Below are positions 1-7,681 of a stretch of 18,577 nucleotides of DNA, in pieces. Origin of the DNA: CAYRFE01 sp964539615 (GTDB lineage Bacteria; Macinerneyibacteriota; Macinerneyibacteria; Macinerneyibacteriales; CAYRFE01). The notes beneath the pieces were generated by a model that ran no database searches, was not told the origin of the DNA, and saw only the letters and a program-made list of their open reading frames with translations. The stretch is from positions 1 to 18,577 of the forward strand of contig CAZIJP010000041.1 of assembly GCA_964539615.1 (NCBI GenBank), read 5' to 3'. Numbering within the stretch: position 1 is the stretch's first letter; each line of letters starts with the position of its first letter. Made by a program: the position numbers and the translations under genes.

Positions 1-113
1 TTGTAAAACATTATTAAGTAATTTGTTGTTTTTTCACCAGATACCGATCGAGGTTAGTTGATTTCATATGATAAAATGATTCGTTTGTCGAATTAAAATA
101 AGCGTGTTTTCGG

Positions 114-142
114 TTGACAATAGGGGCGTGTTGCTTTATGGT
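114..142 (+). promoter_or_regulatory. Candidate sigma70-type promoter of the oxidoreductase operon
   Basis: A perfect TTGACA (114-119) is followed by a 17-nt spacer and TATGGT (137-142), which matches TATAAT at four of six positions. Transcription would begin near 149. That leaves a leader of about 15 nt carrying the AAAGGGAG ribosome site ahead of the TTG start at 164. Read by eye only. Confidence 0.6.
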
Positions 143-163
143 ATCTCCAGAAAGGGAGCGGAT

Positions 164-868
164 TTGGAAAAACGAATTTTTATCTTTTCCGGCTATTACG
201 GAAGCGGTAAAACCGAAGTAGCCACCAATTTTGCAATTCAACAACGCCGCACCAATTCTCGTGTGGCCATCGCCGATATGGACGTGGTCAATCCCTATTT
301 CCGCAGCCGCGAACAAAAACCTCTATTTGATAAACATGATATTCATCTGATAGCACCTCCGGCAGAGATCGACGTTGTCGACCTTCCATATCTGACCGGT
401 GAGATCGCTGCATATATCGACCGCCATGAGTCCATTTTTATCCTGGATATGGGCGGCGATGATGTCGGTACCATTCCGCTAGGCAGTATTCGTCTAAAAC
501 TGTTAAAAAACGGCGAATATGAGGTCTATATGGTAGCCAATATCAACCGGCCATTCACCCATGATGCAGCCGGGATCGTTACGATGTCGGAGATGATCCA
601 ACGCATGAGCGGTTTGAAACCGTCTGCCATCATTTCCAATACTCATTTGAAAAATGAAACGAATGAAGCGATGATACTCAAAGGTCTCGATATCTCTCTT
701 GAAGCATCGCAAAAACTTGGTATCCCGTGCAGATATGTCACTATACCGGAAACAATATATACGGACAAACTCGCCGATCAATGTGCGGGGATGTTCGACG
801 GTTCCGTTATGAAGCTTGAGTTGTTTTATAAAACGCCGTGGGAAGATGGTTACGGTCAATTACGGTAG
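164..868 (+). CDS. MinD/ParA-like P-loop NTPase associated with 2-oxoacid oxidoreductase
   Basis: This 234-residue protein has a Walker A loop GYYGSGKT (residues 10-17), a second nucleotide-site stretch VAIADMDVVNPYF (34-46) and a Walker B-like FILDMGGDDVG (92-102). These place it in the CobQ/CobB/MinD/ParA class of deviant P-loop ATPases. No membrane segment is visible. It is the first gene of the operon encoding a ferredoxin-dependent 2-oxoacid oxidoreductase, and from memory homologues sit in the same place in other anaerobes. A role in assembling or activating the enzyme, by analogy with Mrp/NBP35-type cluster carriers, is inference. It has no Cys pair at its C-terminus like those that bind cluster in Mrp. 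Start: TTG at 164 has AAAGGGAG five to eight bases upstream and lies just after the promoter. The in-frame GTG at 104 has no ribosome site and lies upstream of that promoter. The stop codon TAG overlaps the next gene's Shine-Dalgarno. Confidence 0.85.
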   Translation: MEKRIFIFSGYYGSGKTEVATNFAIQQRRTNSRVAIADMDVVNPYFRSREQKPLFDKHDIHLIAPPAEIDVVDLPYLTGEIAAYIDRHESIFILDMGGDDVGTIPLGSIRLKLLKNGEYEVYMVANINRPFTHDAAGIVTMSEMIQRMSGLKPSAIISNTHLKNETNEAMILKGLDISLEASQKLGIPCRYVTIPETIYTDKLADQCAGMFDGSVMKLELFYKTPWEDGYGQLR

Positions 869-882
869 GAGGTGTTAGTGGT

Positions 883-1098
883 ATGCCTAAAGGAAAAGTT
901 ATTTTTTCAACAGAGCTCTGCAAAGGATGCAGCCTGTGTGTGAACGCATGTCCGGTGCATATTCTGGCTATCGATGAAGAGAATTTTAACGCAAAAGGGT
1001 ATCATTATGCCGTTTGCAAAGAACCGGATAAATGTATCGGTTGCGCAAGTTGCGCATTGATGTGTCCGGATGTCGTCATTGAAGTGCATAGGGATTAA
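883..1098 (+). CDS. vorD: 2-oxoacid:ferredoxin oxidoreductase, ferredoxin-like delta subunit
   Basis: This 71-residue protein has two complete CxxCxxCxxxCP cluster motifs: CKGCSLCVNACP near residues 14-25 and CIGCASCALMCP near 51-62. That is the pattern of a 2[4Fe-4S] bacterial-type ferredoxin. In four-subunit 2-oxoacid oxidoreductases this subunit passes electrons from the TPP and cluster site to soluble ferredoxin. A strong AGGAGGTG (867-874) sits eight bases before the ATG at 883. A GTG further upstream in the same frame (838) would lie inside the preceding gene and is not needed. The alpha, beta and gamma subunits follow at once, so this is the delta subunit and not a free ferredoxin. Whether the substrate is branched-chain 2-oxoacid (Vor) or 2-oxoglutarate (Kor) cannot be told from this subunit. 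Confidence 0.92.
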   Translation: MPKGKVIFSTELCKGCSLCVNACPVHILAIDEENFNAKGYHYAVCKEPDKCIGCASCALMCPDVVIEVHRD

Positions 1099-1100
1099 GG

Positions 1101-1110
1101 NNNNNNNNNN
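1101..1110. other. Assembly gap (ten N)
   Basis: Ten ambiguous bases lie between the ferredoxin subunit stop (1098) and the AGGAGG ribosome site (1111-1116) of the alpha subunit. Gene order and strand continue normally across it, so it is probably a short scaffold join. Ten may be a placeholder, not the true length. Confidence 0.97.
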
Positions 1111-1122
1111 AGGAGGCTGTGT

Positions 1123-2175
1123 ATGGGTGAAAAAGTATTGATGAAAGGTAATGAAGCGCTCGGTGAAGCTGCGATCATTGCCGGCTGTGATGCGTATTTC
1201 GGGTATCCTATTACACCCCAGAACGAATTGACCGCATATATGTCAAAACGTATGCTTGAGGAAAAAAGAGTATTCTTGCAGTCTGAAAGTGAAGTTGCCG
1301 CCATCAATATGGTTTTCGGCGCAGCAGGCGCAGGGAAACGTGCGATGACCTCTTCGTCATCTCCCGGCATCAGCCTGAAGCAGGAAGGTATTTCCTATCT
1401 TGCAGGCGCTCGTTTACCGGCTGTTATCGTCAACGTTCAGCGCGGCGGCCCCGGCCTCGGCAATATATCCCCCGCACAAGGCGATTATTATCAATCCACG
1501 CGCGGCGGCGGCAACGGTGATTACCGCTTGATCGTTTTTGCGCCGTATTCCGTGCAGGAAATGGCTGACTCAGTTATGGAAGCGTTCCATTTGGCCGATA
1601 AATACCGCATGCCGACCATGGTCCTTGCCGATGGTATGCTGGGGCAAATGATGGAACCTGTTGAGTTCAAACAGCCGAAAAGTACAGCCGACCTTCCGAA
1701 AAAAGACTGGGCGCTCAGCGGTGCTAAAGGCCGTAAGAGCAATATTGTGAAATCGCTCATTCTCGGCGGTACCGGGCTTATGGAACTAAACGACAGACTT
1801 GCTATTTTATATGCGGAATTGGAAAAAACCGAAGTGCGCTTTGAAGAGATGTTGACCGAAGATGCAGATCTTATCTTGGTGGCATACGGTTCCTCATCAC
1901 GCGCATGCATCGGCGCAGTTCGCCGTTTACGTGAAGCGGGCAAAAAGGTCGGTCTTATCCGCCCGATAACGATTTGGCCGTATCCGTATGAGGTAATTGC
2001 CAAACGTGCAGAAAAGACAAAACATTTCCTTACGGTCGAAATGAATATCGGCCAGATGATAGATGATGTGAAAATAGGTGTTGCCGGAAAAGCCGATGTG
2101 CATTTCCTCGGACGCGCCGGCGGTTGGATCCCGACCGTTAAAGATGTCGTTGACAAGGTCAACGCAATTCTCTAA
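1123..2175 (+). CDS. vorB: 2-oxoacid:ferredoxin oxidoreductase, alpha subunit (VorB-like)
   Basis: This 350-residue subunit carries the pyrimidine-binding and transketolase C-terminal-like domains of the 2-oxoacid oxidoreductase. Visible family marks are YPITP (28-32), the SESEVAAINMVFGAAGAGKR stretch (residues 53-72), SSSSPG (77-82) and QRGGPGLGN (106-114), all typical of the alpha chain of Vor/Kor enzymes. Length is normal. Together with beta it forms the site that oxidatively decarboxylates a 2-oxoacid with CoA, or runs in reverse, using TPP and reducing ferredoxin. The ATG at 1123 follows AGGAGG (1111-1116) at good spacing. The gene is intact although a gap lies just upstream. Annotation pipelines often call this type 3-methyl-2-oxobutanoate dehydrogenase subunit VorB. 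2-oxoglutarate is an equally possible substrate, so the symbol marks the family and not a proven specificity. Confidence 0.92.
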   Translation: MGEKVLMKGNEALGEAAIIAGCDAYFGYPITPQNELTAYMSKRMLEEKRVFLQSESEVAAINMVFGAAGAGKRAMTSSSSPGISLKQEGISYLAGARLPAVIVNVQRGGPGLGNISPAQGDYYQSTRGGGNGDYRLIVFAPYSVQEMADSVMEAFHLADKYRMPTMVLADGMLGQMMEPVEFKQPKSTADLPKKDWALSGAKGRKSNIVKSLILGGTGLMELNDRLAILYAELEKTEVRFEEMLTEDADLILVAYGSSSRACIGAVRRLREAGKKVGLIRPITIWPYPYEVIAKRAEKTKHFLTVEMNIGQMIDDVKIGVAGKADVHFLGRAGGWIPTVKDVVDKVNAIL

Positions 2176-2189
2176 GAGAGGTGAATAGA

Positions 2190-2933
2190 ATGGCAGTTAT
2201 ATATAAAAAACCGGTAAGCTTATCGGATAATCAGACCATTTATTGCCCGGGATGTCATCACGGCATTGCACACCGCCTTATCGCGGAAGTAATAGATGAG
2301 CTGGGTATTCAGGACCGTACGATCGGTATTGCGCCGGTCGGATGCGCCGCGCTTGCCTACAATTATTTTAACGTGGATTTTTCCGAAGCCCCGCACGGCC
2401 GCGCTCCTGCAGTAGCGACCGGTATAAAACTTACCCGTCCGGATACGATCGTGTTTACCTATCAGGGGGACGGCGATCTTGCATCTATCGGTGCGGCTGA
2501 AATATTACATTTGGCCAACCGCGGATTCAATATTACAACAATATTTATCAATAACGCCATTTACGGTATGACCGGCGGACAGATGGCCCCGACCACACTT
2601 ATCGGTCAGAAGACCACCACATCGCCGTTCGGGCGTGATGCAAAGATCCATGGTAATCCGATGCGTGTTTCTGAGATACTTGCCAATGCCGCAGGCGTTG
2701 CCTATATCTCCCGCGGTGCATTGTATGATCCGAAACATGTCCGCGAGGCGAAAGCAATGGTCAAAAAGGCATTCCAGAATCAAATAGACGGAAAAGGCTT
2801 CTCGATGGTCGAATTGCTTTCCACATGTCCTACCAACTGGGGATTGAGCCCACTCGAAGCACAGGAATGGCTCAAAAACAATATGGAGCCTTATTATCCG
2901 CTCGGTGTCAAAAAAGACATCGATGCACAATAA
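2190..2933 (+). CDS. vorA: 2-oxoacid:ferredoxin oxidoreductase, TPP-binding beta subunit (VorA-like)
   Basis: This 247-residue beta chain binds the diphosphate of thiamine. The TPP motif begins at GDGD (93-96) and ends at NN (121-122), the spacing expected for the GDG-to-N motif. CPGCHHG (19-25) at the start and PVGC (49-52) are conserved in ferredoxin oxidoreductase beta subunits, and HGRAPAVATG (69-78) is a further family mark. The ATG at 2190 is preferred because AGAGAGGTG (2175-2183) is its ribosome site. The in-frame GTG at 2181 lies inside that site and would add only three residues. The spacing to the alpha subunit is 14 nt, and the gamma subunit follows after ten bases. Specificity between branched-chain 2-oxoacid and 2-oxoglutarate is not resolved. 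Confidence 0.92.
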   Translation: MAVIYKKPVSLSDNQTIYCPGCHHGIAHRLIAEVIDELGIQDRTIGIAPVGCAALAYNYFNVDFSEAPHGRAPAVATGIKLTRPDTIVFTYQGDGDLASIGAAEILHLANRGFNITTIFINNAIYGMTGGQMAPTTLIGQKTTTSPFGRDAKIHGNPMRVSEILANAAGVAYISRGALYDPKHVREAKAMVKKAFQNQIDGKGFSMVELLSTCPTNWGLSPLEAQEWLKNNMEPYYPLGVKKDIDAQ

Positions 2934-2943
2934 GGGAGGACAT

Positions 2944-3477
2944 ATGGAACACAGAATAATAATGGCAGGTTTCGGCGGACAAGGTATCATGGTCATGGGA
3001 CGTCTGCTAAGCTATGCGGCTTTGTTTGCAGGTAAAGAAGTTTCATGGATCCCGGCATACGGTGTTGAACAGCGTGGCGGTACGGCAAACTGCAGTGTGT
3101 GCGTATCTGATGAGATCATTGCTGTTCCTATCGTTACCGAGCCGACATCTGCGATCATAATGAACGAGCCTTCGCTTGACAAGTTCGAGCCGATGTTTGA
3201 AAAAGGTGCCATCGTTCTTGTAAACAGCTCGATCGTTAAAAGAAAACTTACACGTACCGATGTTACCGCAGTATATCTTGATGTGAACCATATTGCTGAA
3301 GAGATCGGCGACGTTCAATACGCAAATATGGTCATGCTCGGAGCATTTGCAAAGAAAACCGGTATTGTTGATATTTCAATTATCAAAGACGCCTTGAAAA
3401 AGGTTTTATCTGCCCGCCGTCAAAATCTTCTCGAAATAAATCATAAAGCCCTTGAAAAGGGTTACAGCTTAGTGTAA
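2944..3477 (+). CDS. vorC: 2-oxoacid:ferredoxin oxidoreductase, gamma subunit (VorC-like)
   Basis: This 177-residue protein opens with the glycine-rich AGFGGQGIMVMGRLL (residues 8-22). It also has PAYGVEQRGGTANCSV (37-52), both hallmarks of the pyruvate/2-oxoacid:ferredoxin oxidoreductase gamma domain, which binds CoA-related structure at the subunit interface. Length is usual for a separate gamma subunit. The ATG at 2944 follows AGGGAGGA (2933-2940). An upstream in-frame start near 2905 would overlap the beta subunit and is not needed. It is the last gene of the operon. A hairpin and a possible new promoter follow within 35 nt, so expression of the pilus genes downstream is probably separable. 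Confidence 0.92.
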   Translation: MEHRIIMAGFGGQGIMVMGRLLSYAALFAGKEVSWIPAYGVEQRGGTANCSVCVSDEIIAVPIVTEPTSAIIMNEPSLDKFEPMFEKGAIVLVNSSIVKRKLTRTDVTAVYLDVNHIAEEIGDVQYANMVMLGAFAKKTGIVDISIIKDALKKVLSARRQNLLEINHKALEKGYSLV

Positions 3478-3505
3478 TATACATAAGGGAAAAGGGGATT
3501 ATAAT
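3478..3505 (+). promoter_or_regulatory. Candidate promoter for the pilBTC cluster
   Basis: TATACA (3478-3483, four of six matches to the -35 consensus), a 16-nt spacer and a perfect TATAAT (3500-3505) lie upstream of pilB. The -10 falls in the loop of the hairpin at 3486-3520. A transcript starting near 3512 would therefore lack the left arm and could not form the hairpin. Read by eye. Confidence 0.4.
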
Positions 3506-3520
3506 AATTCCTTTTTCCCT
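3486..3520 (+). terminator. Hairpin after vorC, possible weak terminator
   Basis: AGGGAAAAGG (3486-3495) pairs with CCTTTTTCCCT (3510-3520) with one bulged base, around a 14-nt AT-rich loop. The right arm is T-rich, but no uninterrupted T run follows the stem. It may be a leaky terminator or an RNA-processing hairpin rather than a strong intrinsic terminator. Confidence 0.4.
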
Positions 3521-3546
3521 ATTATACCGTTACTTCAGGGGGATGT

Positions 3547-5289
3547 ATGAGTAATAAAATCGGCGAGTTATTGATCACTGAAGGTTTGATTGACGAGTCA
3601 CAGCTGAAAAAAGCCCTTGATGAGCAAAAAAAGACCAAAGACAGTATGGGTACTATTTTGGTCAAGCTGGGGTTTGTCAGTGAAACGGATCTGACCAATG
3701 CGCTGGGCAAACAATTGGGCGTGGCATCGGTTGACCTTTCTCACTTTGAGATCGATGCGAAAGTATTGTCTGTCATCCCAGAAGACATTGCACGCAAATA
3801 TAAGGTTATCCCGCTTCACCGTATGGGTTATACCATAACGTTGGCCATGTCAAATCCTACAAATGTTCTTGCTATCGATGATATCAAATTCCGCACAGGA
3901 TATAACGTAGAGGCGGTTGTTTCCGCCGAGACATCGATCATGAAAGCGATCGATAAGTATTACGGCAGCGCGGGATCAAGCGCTGAGGAAATGACCAAGA
4001 CCCTCGGTGATGATGTGAACTTGGCCGAATTCGAAGTTGTTAATACCGAAGATGACGCCAATGAAGCTGAATTGAAAAGTCAGGCAGAAGATGAGCCTAT
4101 CGTTAAACTTGTAAACTCTATAATCGCTACTGCCGTTTCACAGCGTGCCAGCGATATTCACATAGAACCGTATGAAAAAACACTTCGTGTCCGTTTCCGT
4201 ATCGACGGTGTGCTGCAGCAAGTTCTGGAACCGAAAAAAAGCCTGCAGAACGCTATTGTTTCACGTATCAAGATCATGTCAAACCTTGATATTGCAGAAC
4301 GTCGTTTGCCGCAGGACGGTCCCACGCGGTTGCGTGTAAGCCCTAAAAAGGCGGTTGACCTTCGTGTATCTATATTGCCGACGATCTTCGGCGAGAAGGT
4401 CGTAATGCGTATACTTGATAAGGATAACTTGCGTCTTGATATGACGCAGCTCGGTTTTGAACAGGATGACCTTGATAAATTCAAACGTGCGGTTGAAGCG
4501 CCGTACGGAATGGTGCTTGTAACCGGTCCTACCGGATCAGGAAAGACCAACACGTTGTATTCAGGTATCAGTTCGTTGAATTCGGTGGATGTTAACATTA
4601 TGACCGCCGAGGATCCGGTCGAGTTCAATATGCCCGGTGTAAACCAGGTATTGGTCCGTTCGGATGTCGGTTTGACATTTGCCGCAGCGTTGCGTTCCTT
4701 TCTTCGTCAGGACCCCGATATCATACTCGTCGGAGAGATACGTGACTTTGAGACCGCCGAGATCGCCATCAAAGCGGCGTTGACCGGTCATTTGGTTTTG
4801 AGCACATTGCATACCAACGATGCACCGTCAACCATCAGCCGTTTGGCGAATATGGGTATCGAACCGTTCATGATCGCATCGTCAATAGTTCTGATTCTTG
4901 CTCAACGCTTGATGCGCAGATTATGTGCAAAATGTAAAGAAGAGTATTCACCGCCGGAGACCGAACTTCGCGCGTTCAATATTACAAAAGAAGAAGCTGC
5001 GAAGATCAAGTTCTATAAAAAACGCGGTTGCCCGGAATGCAACAATTCAGGTTATAAAGGCCGTGTCGGTATCTATGAAGTTATGTATATGACCGAGCAG
5101 ATCAGACGCGTTATTCTTGAACGCGGTTCTTCGATAGATATCAAAGAGATGGCTCGTAAACCTCAGGTTGAAAAAGACGGAAAAACGTTGGTTACGCCGA
5201 TGCGTACATTGCGCGAAAGCGGTGTTTTAAAATTCAAACAAGGTGTTACAAGTTTTGAACAAGTGGTCGACACTACTTTTGAAGATTAA
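3547..5289 (+). CDS. pilB: Type IV pilus extension ATPase PilB (GspE family)
   Basis: This is the cytoplasmic hexameric ATPase that powers pilin polymerisation. The 580-residue protein has an N-terminal MshEN/GspE-N-type domain (about 1-140, with GELLITEGLIDE at 6-17). A linker rich in acidic residues (about 145-183) leads to the secretion-ATPase core. Core motifs are Walker A GPTGSGKT (327-334), the Asp-box EDPVE (355-359), Walker B LRQDPDIILVGE (386-397) and the His-box TGHLVLSTLHTND (413-425). Four cysteines in two CxxC pairs (460/463 and 495/498) form the zinc site typical of PilB/GspE and absent from PilT. Length is normal. The ATG at 3547 follows AGGGGGAT. A short extra segment occurs near 537-551, before the conserved MRTLRESGV. 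The next two genes are pilT and pilC, which makes a pilus more likely than type II secretion. Confidence 0.93.
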   Translation: MSNKIGELLITEGLIDESQLKKALDEQKKTKDSMGTILVKLGFVSETDLTNALGKQLGVASVDLSHFEIDAKVLSVIPEDIARKYKVIPLHRMGYTITLAMSNPTNVLAIDDIKFRTGYNVEAVVSAETSIMKAIDKYYGSAGSSAEEMTKTLGDDVNLAEFEVVNTEDDANEAELKSQAEDEPIVKLVNSIIATAVSQRASDIHIEPYEKTLRVRFRIDGVLQQVLEPKKSLQNAIVSRIKIMSNLDIAERRLPQDGPTRLRVSPKKAVDLRVSILPTIFGEKVVMRILDKDNLRLDMTQLGFEQDDLDKFKRAVEAPYGMVLVTGPTGSGKTNTLYSGISSLNSVDVNIMTAEDPVEFNMPGVNQVLVRSDVGLTFAAALRSFLRQDPDIILVGEIRDFETAEIAIKAALTGHLVLSTLHTNDAPSTISRLANMGIEPFMIASSIVLILAQRLMRRLCAKCKEEYSPPETELRAFNITKEEAAKIKFYKKRGCPECNNSGYKGRVGIYEVMYMTEQIRRVILERGSSIDIKEMARKPQVEKDGKTLVTPMRTLRESGVLKFKQGVTSFEQVVDTTFED

Positions 5290-5306
5290 CAGATCGAGGT
5301 GACATT

Positions 5307-6467
5307 ATGCCGGAACCCAATGAATCCATGATGCAAGGTGCGCGAATGAATTTGAATGTCAACAAACCTGCAGAAGAACAAGCCGGAGCCTCCGGCGGTA
5401 AAATAAATATCACTGAATTGTTTCAGATCATGAAGCAGAAAAATGCGTCCGATCTTCATATAACTTCGGGAAAACCGCCGGTTATTCGCGTAGACGGTAA
5501 ATTATTAAGCTTACCGAATATGCCGATATTGACCCCGCAGCATACTCAGGCTTTGGTATATAGTATTTTAACCGATTCACAAAAGAAAATATTTGAGGAA
5601 AAAAACGAGTTAGACTTTTCTTTCAGCGTTAAGGGTGTTTCTCGTTTCAGAGGTAATGTGTTCCGTCAGCGCGGCGCAATTGCTATGGCGGTCCGTACTA
5701 TTCCATTTGAAATAAAATCATTTGATGATCTTGGACTTCCGCCTGTGGTAAAGGATTTGTCCAACAGACCTAACGGTCTTGTTCTTGTAACAGGGCCTAC
5801 CGGTTCGGGTAAATCTACTACGTTGGCTGCTATGCTGGATTATATCAATGAGACACGCACTGACCATATTGTTACGATAGAAGATCCGATAGAGTTTATT
5901 CATAAGCATAAAAATTGCCTCATTAACCAGCGTGAGGTCGGTAGCGATACCGAATCCTTTGAAATTGCATTGAAGCATGTGCTTCGCCAAGACCCGGACG
6001 TAATCCTCATCGGTGAGTTACGCGATCAGGAATCGATGCGTATAGCTTTAAAGATCGCAGAGACCGGTCATTTGTGCTTGGCAAGCCTTCATACAAATTC
6101 AGCGGCACAGACAATATCCCGTATCGTCGATATATTTCCGGGAGAAGAAAAACAACAGGTCAGGACACAGTTGTCCTTCGTGCTTGAGGGCGTTATGTCC
6201 CAACAATTGATACCATCGCAACGCGGCGGACGTGTCCTTGCGTTTGAAGTGCTTGTTTCCTCACCTGCTATTCGAAATTTGATACGTGAAGATAAAATCC
6301 AACAGATAGTCTCACATATGCAAACCGGGCAGAAGTACGGAATGAATACAATGAACTCGATGTTGTATAATTTATATACTCAGCGTCATATAACGTATGA
6401 AGAAGCTGTCCGCAGGTCTCCTGCGCCAGACGAAATCATCAATAAAATAAACAAACCTGAAGGCTGA
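5307..6467 (+). CDS. pilT: Type IV pilus retraction ATPase PilT
   Basis: This is the hexameric ATPase that depolymerises the pilus for twitching or DNA uptake. The 386-residue protein has a PAS-like N-domain (about 33-135, beginning INITELFQIMKQKNASDLHI), Walker A GPTGSGKS (163-170), Asp-box EDPIE (192-196), Walker B RQDPDVILIGE (227-237) and His-box TGHLCLASLHTN (253-264). It also has the PilT-specific AIRNLIRE (321-328), needed for retraction in characterised PilT. It lacks the tetracysteine zinc site of PilB, as expected. The first 32 residues are a polar extension beyond the usual PilT start. ATGs at codons 8 and 14 are alternatives, but GAGGTGAC before the ATG at 5307 supports the longer form. 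It lies 17 nt after pilB and 11 nt before pilC. A retraction motor implies dynamic pili. Confidence 0.94.
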   Translation: MPEPNESMMQGARMNLNVNKPAEEQAGASGGKINITELFQIMKQKNASDLHITSGKPPVIRVDGKLLSLPNMPILTPQHTQALVYSILTDSQKKIFEEKNELDFSFSVKGVSRFRGNVFRQRGAIAMAVRTIPFEIKSFDDLGLPPVVKDLSNRPNGLVLVTGPTGSGKSTTLAAMLDYINETRTDHIVTIEDPIEFIHKHKNCLINQREVGSDTESFEIALKHVLRQDPDVILIGELRDQESMRIALKIAETGHLCLASLHTNSAAQTISRIVDIFPGEEKQQVRTQLSFVLEGVMSQQLIPSQRGGRVLAFEVLVSSPAIRNLIREDKIQQIVSHMQTGQKYGMNTMNSMLYNLYTQRHITYEEAVRRSPAPDEIINKINKPEG

Positions 6468-6478
6468 GGAGGAGTTTT

Positions 6479-7678
6479 ATGCCTATTTTTAAATATGTGG
6501 GTATGGTCGGGACTAAAAAGACCGAGGGGGAGATAGAGGCTCAGTCTGAAGATGCTGCCCGTCAAATACTTGCCGGAAGAACTATAAAAGTTCAAAGTCT
6601 TTCTAAAAAAGCTTCGGAATTAAAATTTAAATTTCCCGGTATGGGCGGAGTTAAAACCCGTGACCTTGTAATTTTTACCCGGCAATTTTCAACTATGCTC
6701 AATGCAGGTATACCATTGGTTGAATGTTTGAATATACTATCGCAACAAGTTGAAAATATGGAACTTAGAACAATCATATCAAATATAAAAACTGATGTTG
6801 AATCCGGTAAACCGTTAAATGAATCTTTACGAAAACATCCGACAGTTTTCAGTGCATTATATTCTAGTCTTGTTGAAGCGGGTGAAGCCGGAGGTTTGCT
6901 GACCAATGTCTTGGATCGTTTGTCCGGCTATATGGAAAAAGCTGATGCGATTGTAGGAAAAGTTAAGGCTGCTATGGCTTATCCTATGGCGGTTATGGTA
7001 ATTGCAATTATCATTGTCGGCGGCTTGATGACATTTGTCATACCAAAATTCAAAGAGATGTTTGAAGGTATGGGAGCAAAAATGCCGGCATTGACGAATA
7101 TGCTTCTTAAGACAAGCGATTTTGTTGTGGGGCATATAGTAGTTATTATTGTTGCGATGATAGTTATTGTTGTCGCATTTATTCTATGGAAAAAAACACC
7201 AGGGGGGAAACGCTCTTTGGATGTAATTGGATTAAAAGCGCCAATATTCGGTGCAATATTAAGAAAATCCGCCGTTGCACGCTTTACACGTACTTTAGGA
7301 ACTCTTATCAGCAGTGGTGTTGATATATTACAAGCTATGGAAATAACAGCCAGGACCTCGGGAAATATTATAATTGAAGAGGCGATCATGAAATCACGGC
7401 AAAGTATAGCCGGCGGATCGGAAATAGCAAAACCGCTTGCTGAGACCGGCGTGTTTCCACCCATGGTTGTACATATGATCAGCGCCGGTGAAAAATCAGG
7501 TGCTTTAGAAGAAATGCTGACGAAGATCGCTGATTTTTATGAAGTAGAAGTTGATAATGCGGTTGACGGTTTAACAGCGTTACTTGAACCGTTGATCATG
7601 GTATTTATGGGAGGCTTGTTGGGTATCATAGTTATCGCAATGTTCTTGCCGATCTTAAGTATGTCGGCAAATATGTAG
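6479..7678 (+). CDS. pilC: Type IV pilus inner-membrane platform protein PilC (GspF family)
   Basis: This is the polytopic platform on which PilB and PilT act. The 399-residue protein shows the family's duplicated cytoplasmic helical domain. The first copy starts near 63 with LVIFTRQFSTMLNAGIPLVE, and the second near 265 with AVARFTRTLGTLISSGVDIL. Both copies carry the diagnostic GExSG-like turn: EAGEAGGL at 133-140 and SAGEKSGAL at 335-343. Three hydrophobic segments lie at about 168-188, 218-237 and 370-392. Length is normal. The start ATG at 6479 has a near-perfect GAGGAGG overlapping the pilT stop. Base use becomes visibly more AT-rich from here to the end of the pilin-like gene at 10180. 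A T2SS GspF is the alternative, but pilT next door argues for a pilus. Confidence 0.93.
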   Translation: MPIFKYVGMVGTKKTEGEIEAQSEDAARQILAGRTIKVQSLSKKASELKFKFPGMGGVKTRDLVIFTRQFSTMLNAGIPLVECLNILSQQVENMELRTIISNIKTDVESGKPLNESLRKHPTVFSALYSSLVEAGEAGGLLTNVLDRLSGYMEKADAIVGKVKAAMAYPMAVMVIAIIIVGGLMTFVIPKFKEMFEGMGAKMPALTNMLLKTSDFVVGHIVVIIVAMIVIVVAFILWKKTPGGKRSLDVIGLKAPIFGAILRKSAVARFTRTLGTLISSGVDILQAMEITARTSGNIIIEEAIMKSRQSIAGGSEIAKPLAETGVFPPMVVHMISAGEKSGALEEMLTKIADFYEVEVDNAVDGLTALLEPLIMVFMGGLLGIIVIAMFLPILSMSANM

Positions 7679-7681
7679 TTC

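Noticed and set aside
104..163. GTG at 104 as the start of the P-loop ATPase
   Set aside because: It has no Shine-Dalgarno and lies upstream of the inferred promoter at 114-142. The TTG at 164 has a good ribosome site and gives a natural N-terminus.
1521..2162. 213-codon minus-strand ORF
   Set aside because: Antisense shadow of the alpha subunit gene. It has no family features and the sense frame is clearly coding.
2505..2996. 163-codon minus-strand ORF across the beta/gamma subunit junction
   Set aside because: It lies opposite two well-supported genes and shows no conserved family features.
3547..7678. Type II secretion system instead of a type IV pilus
   Set aside because: The second ATPase carries the PilT-specific AIRNLIRE motif and type II secretion has no retraction ATPase. 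No gspC/D/L/M gene is present.
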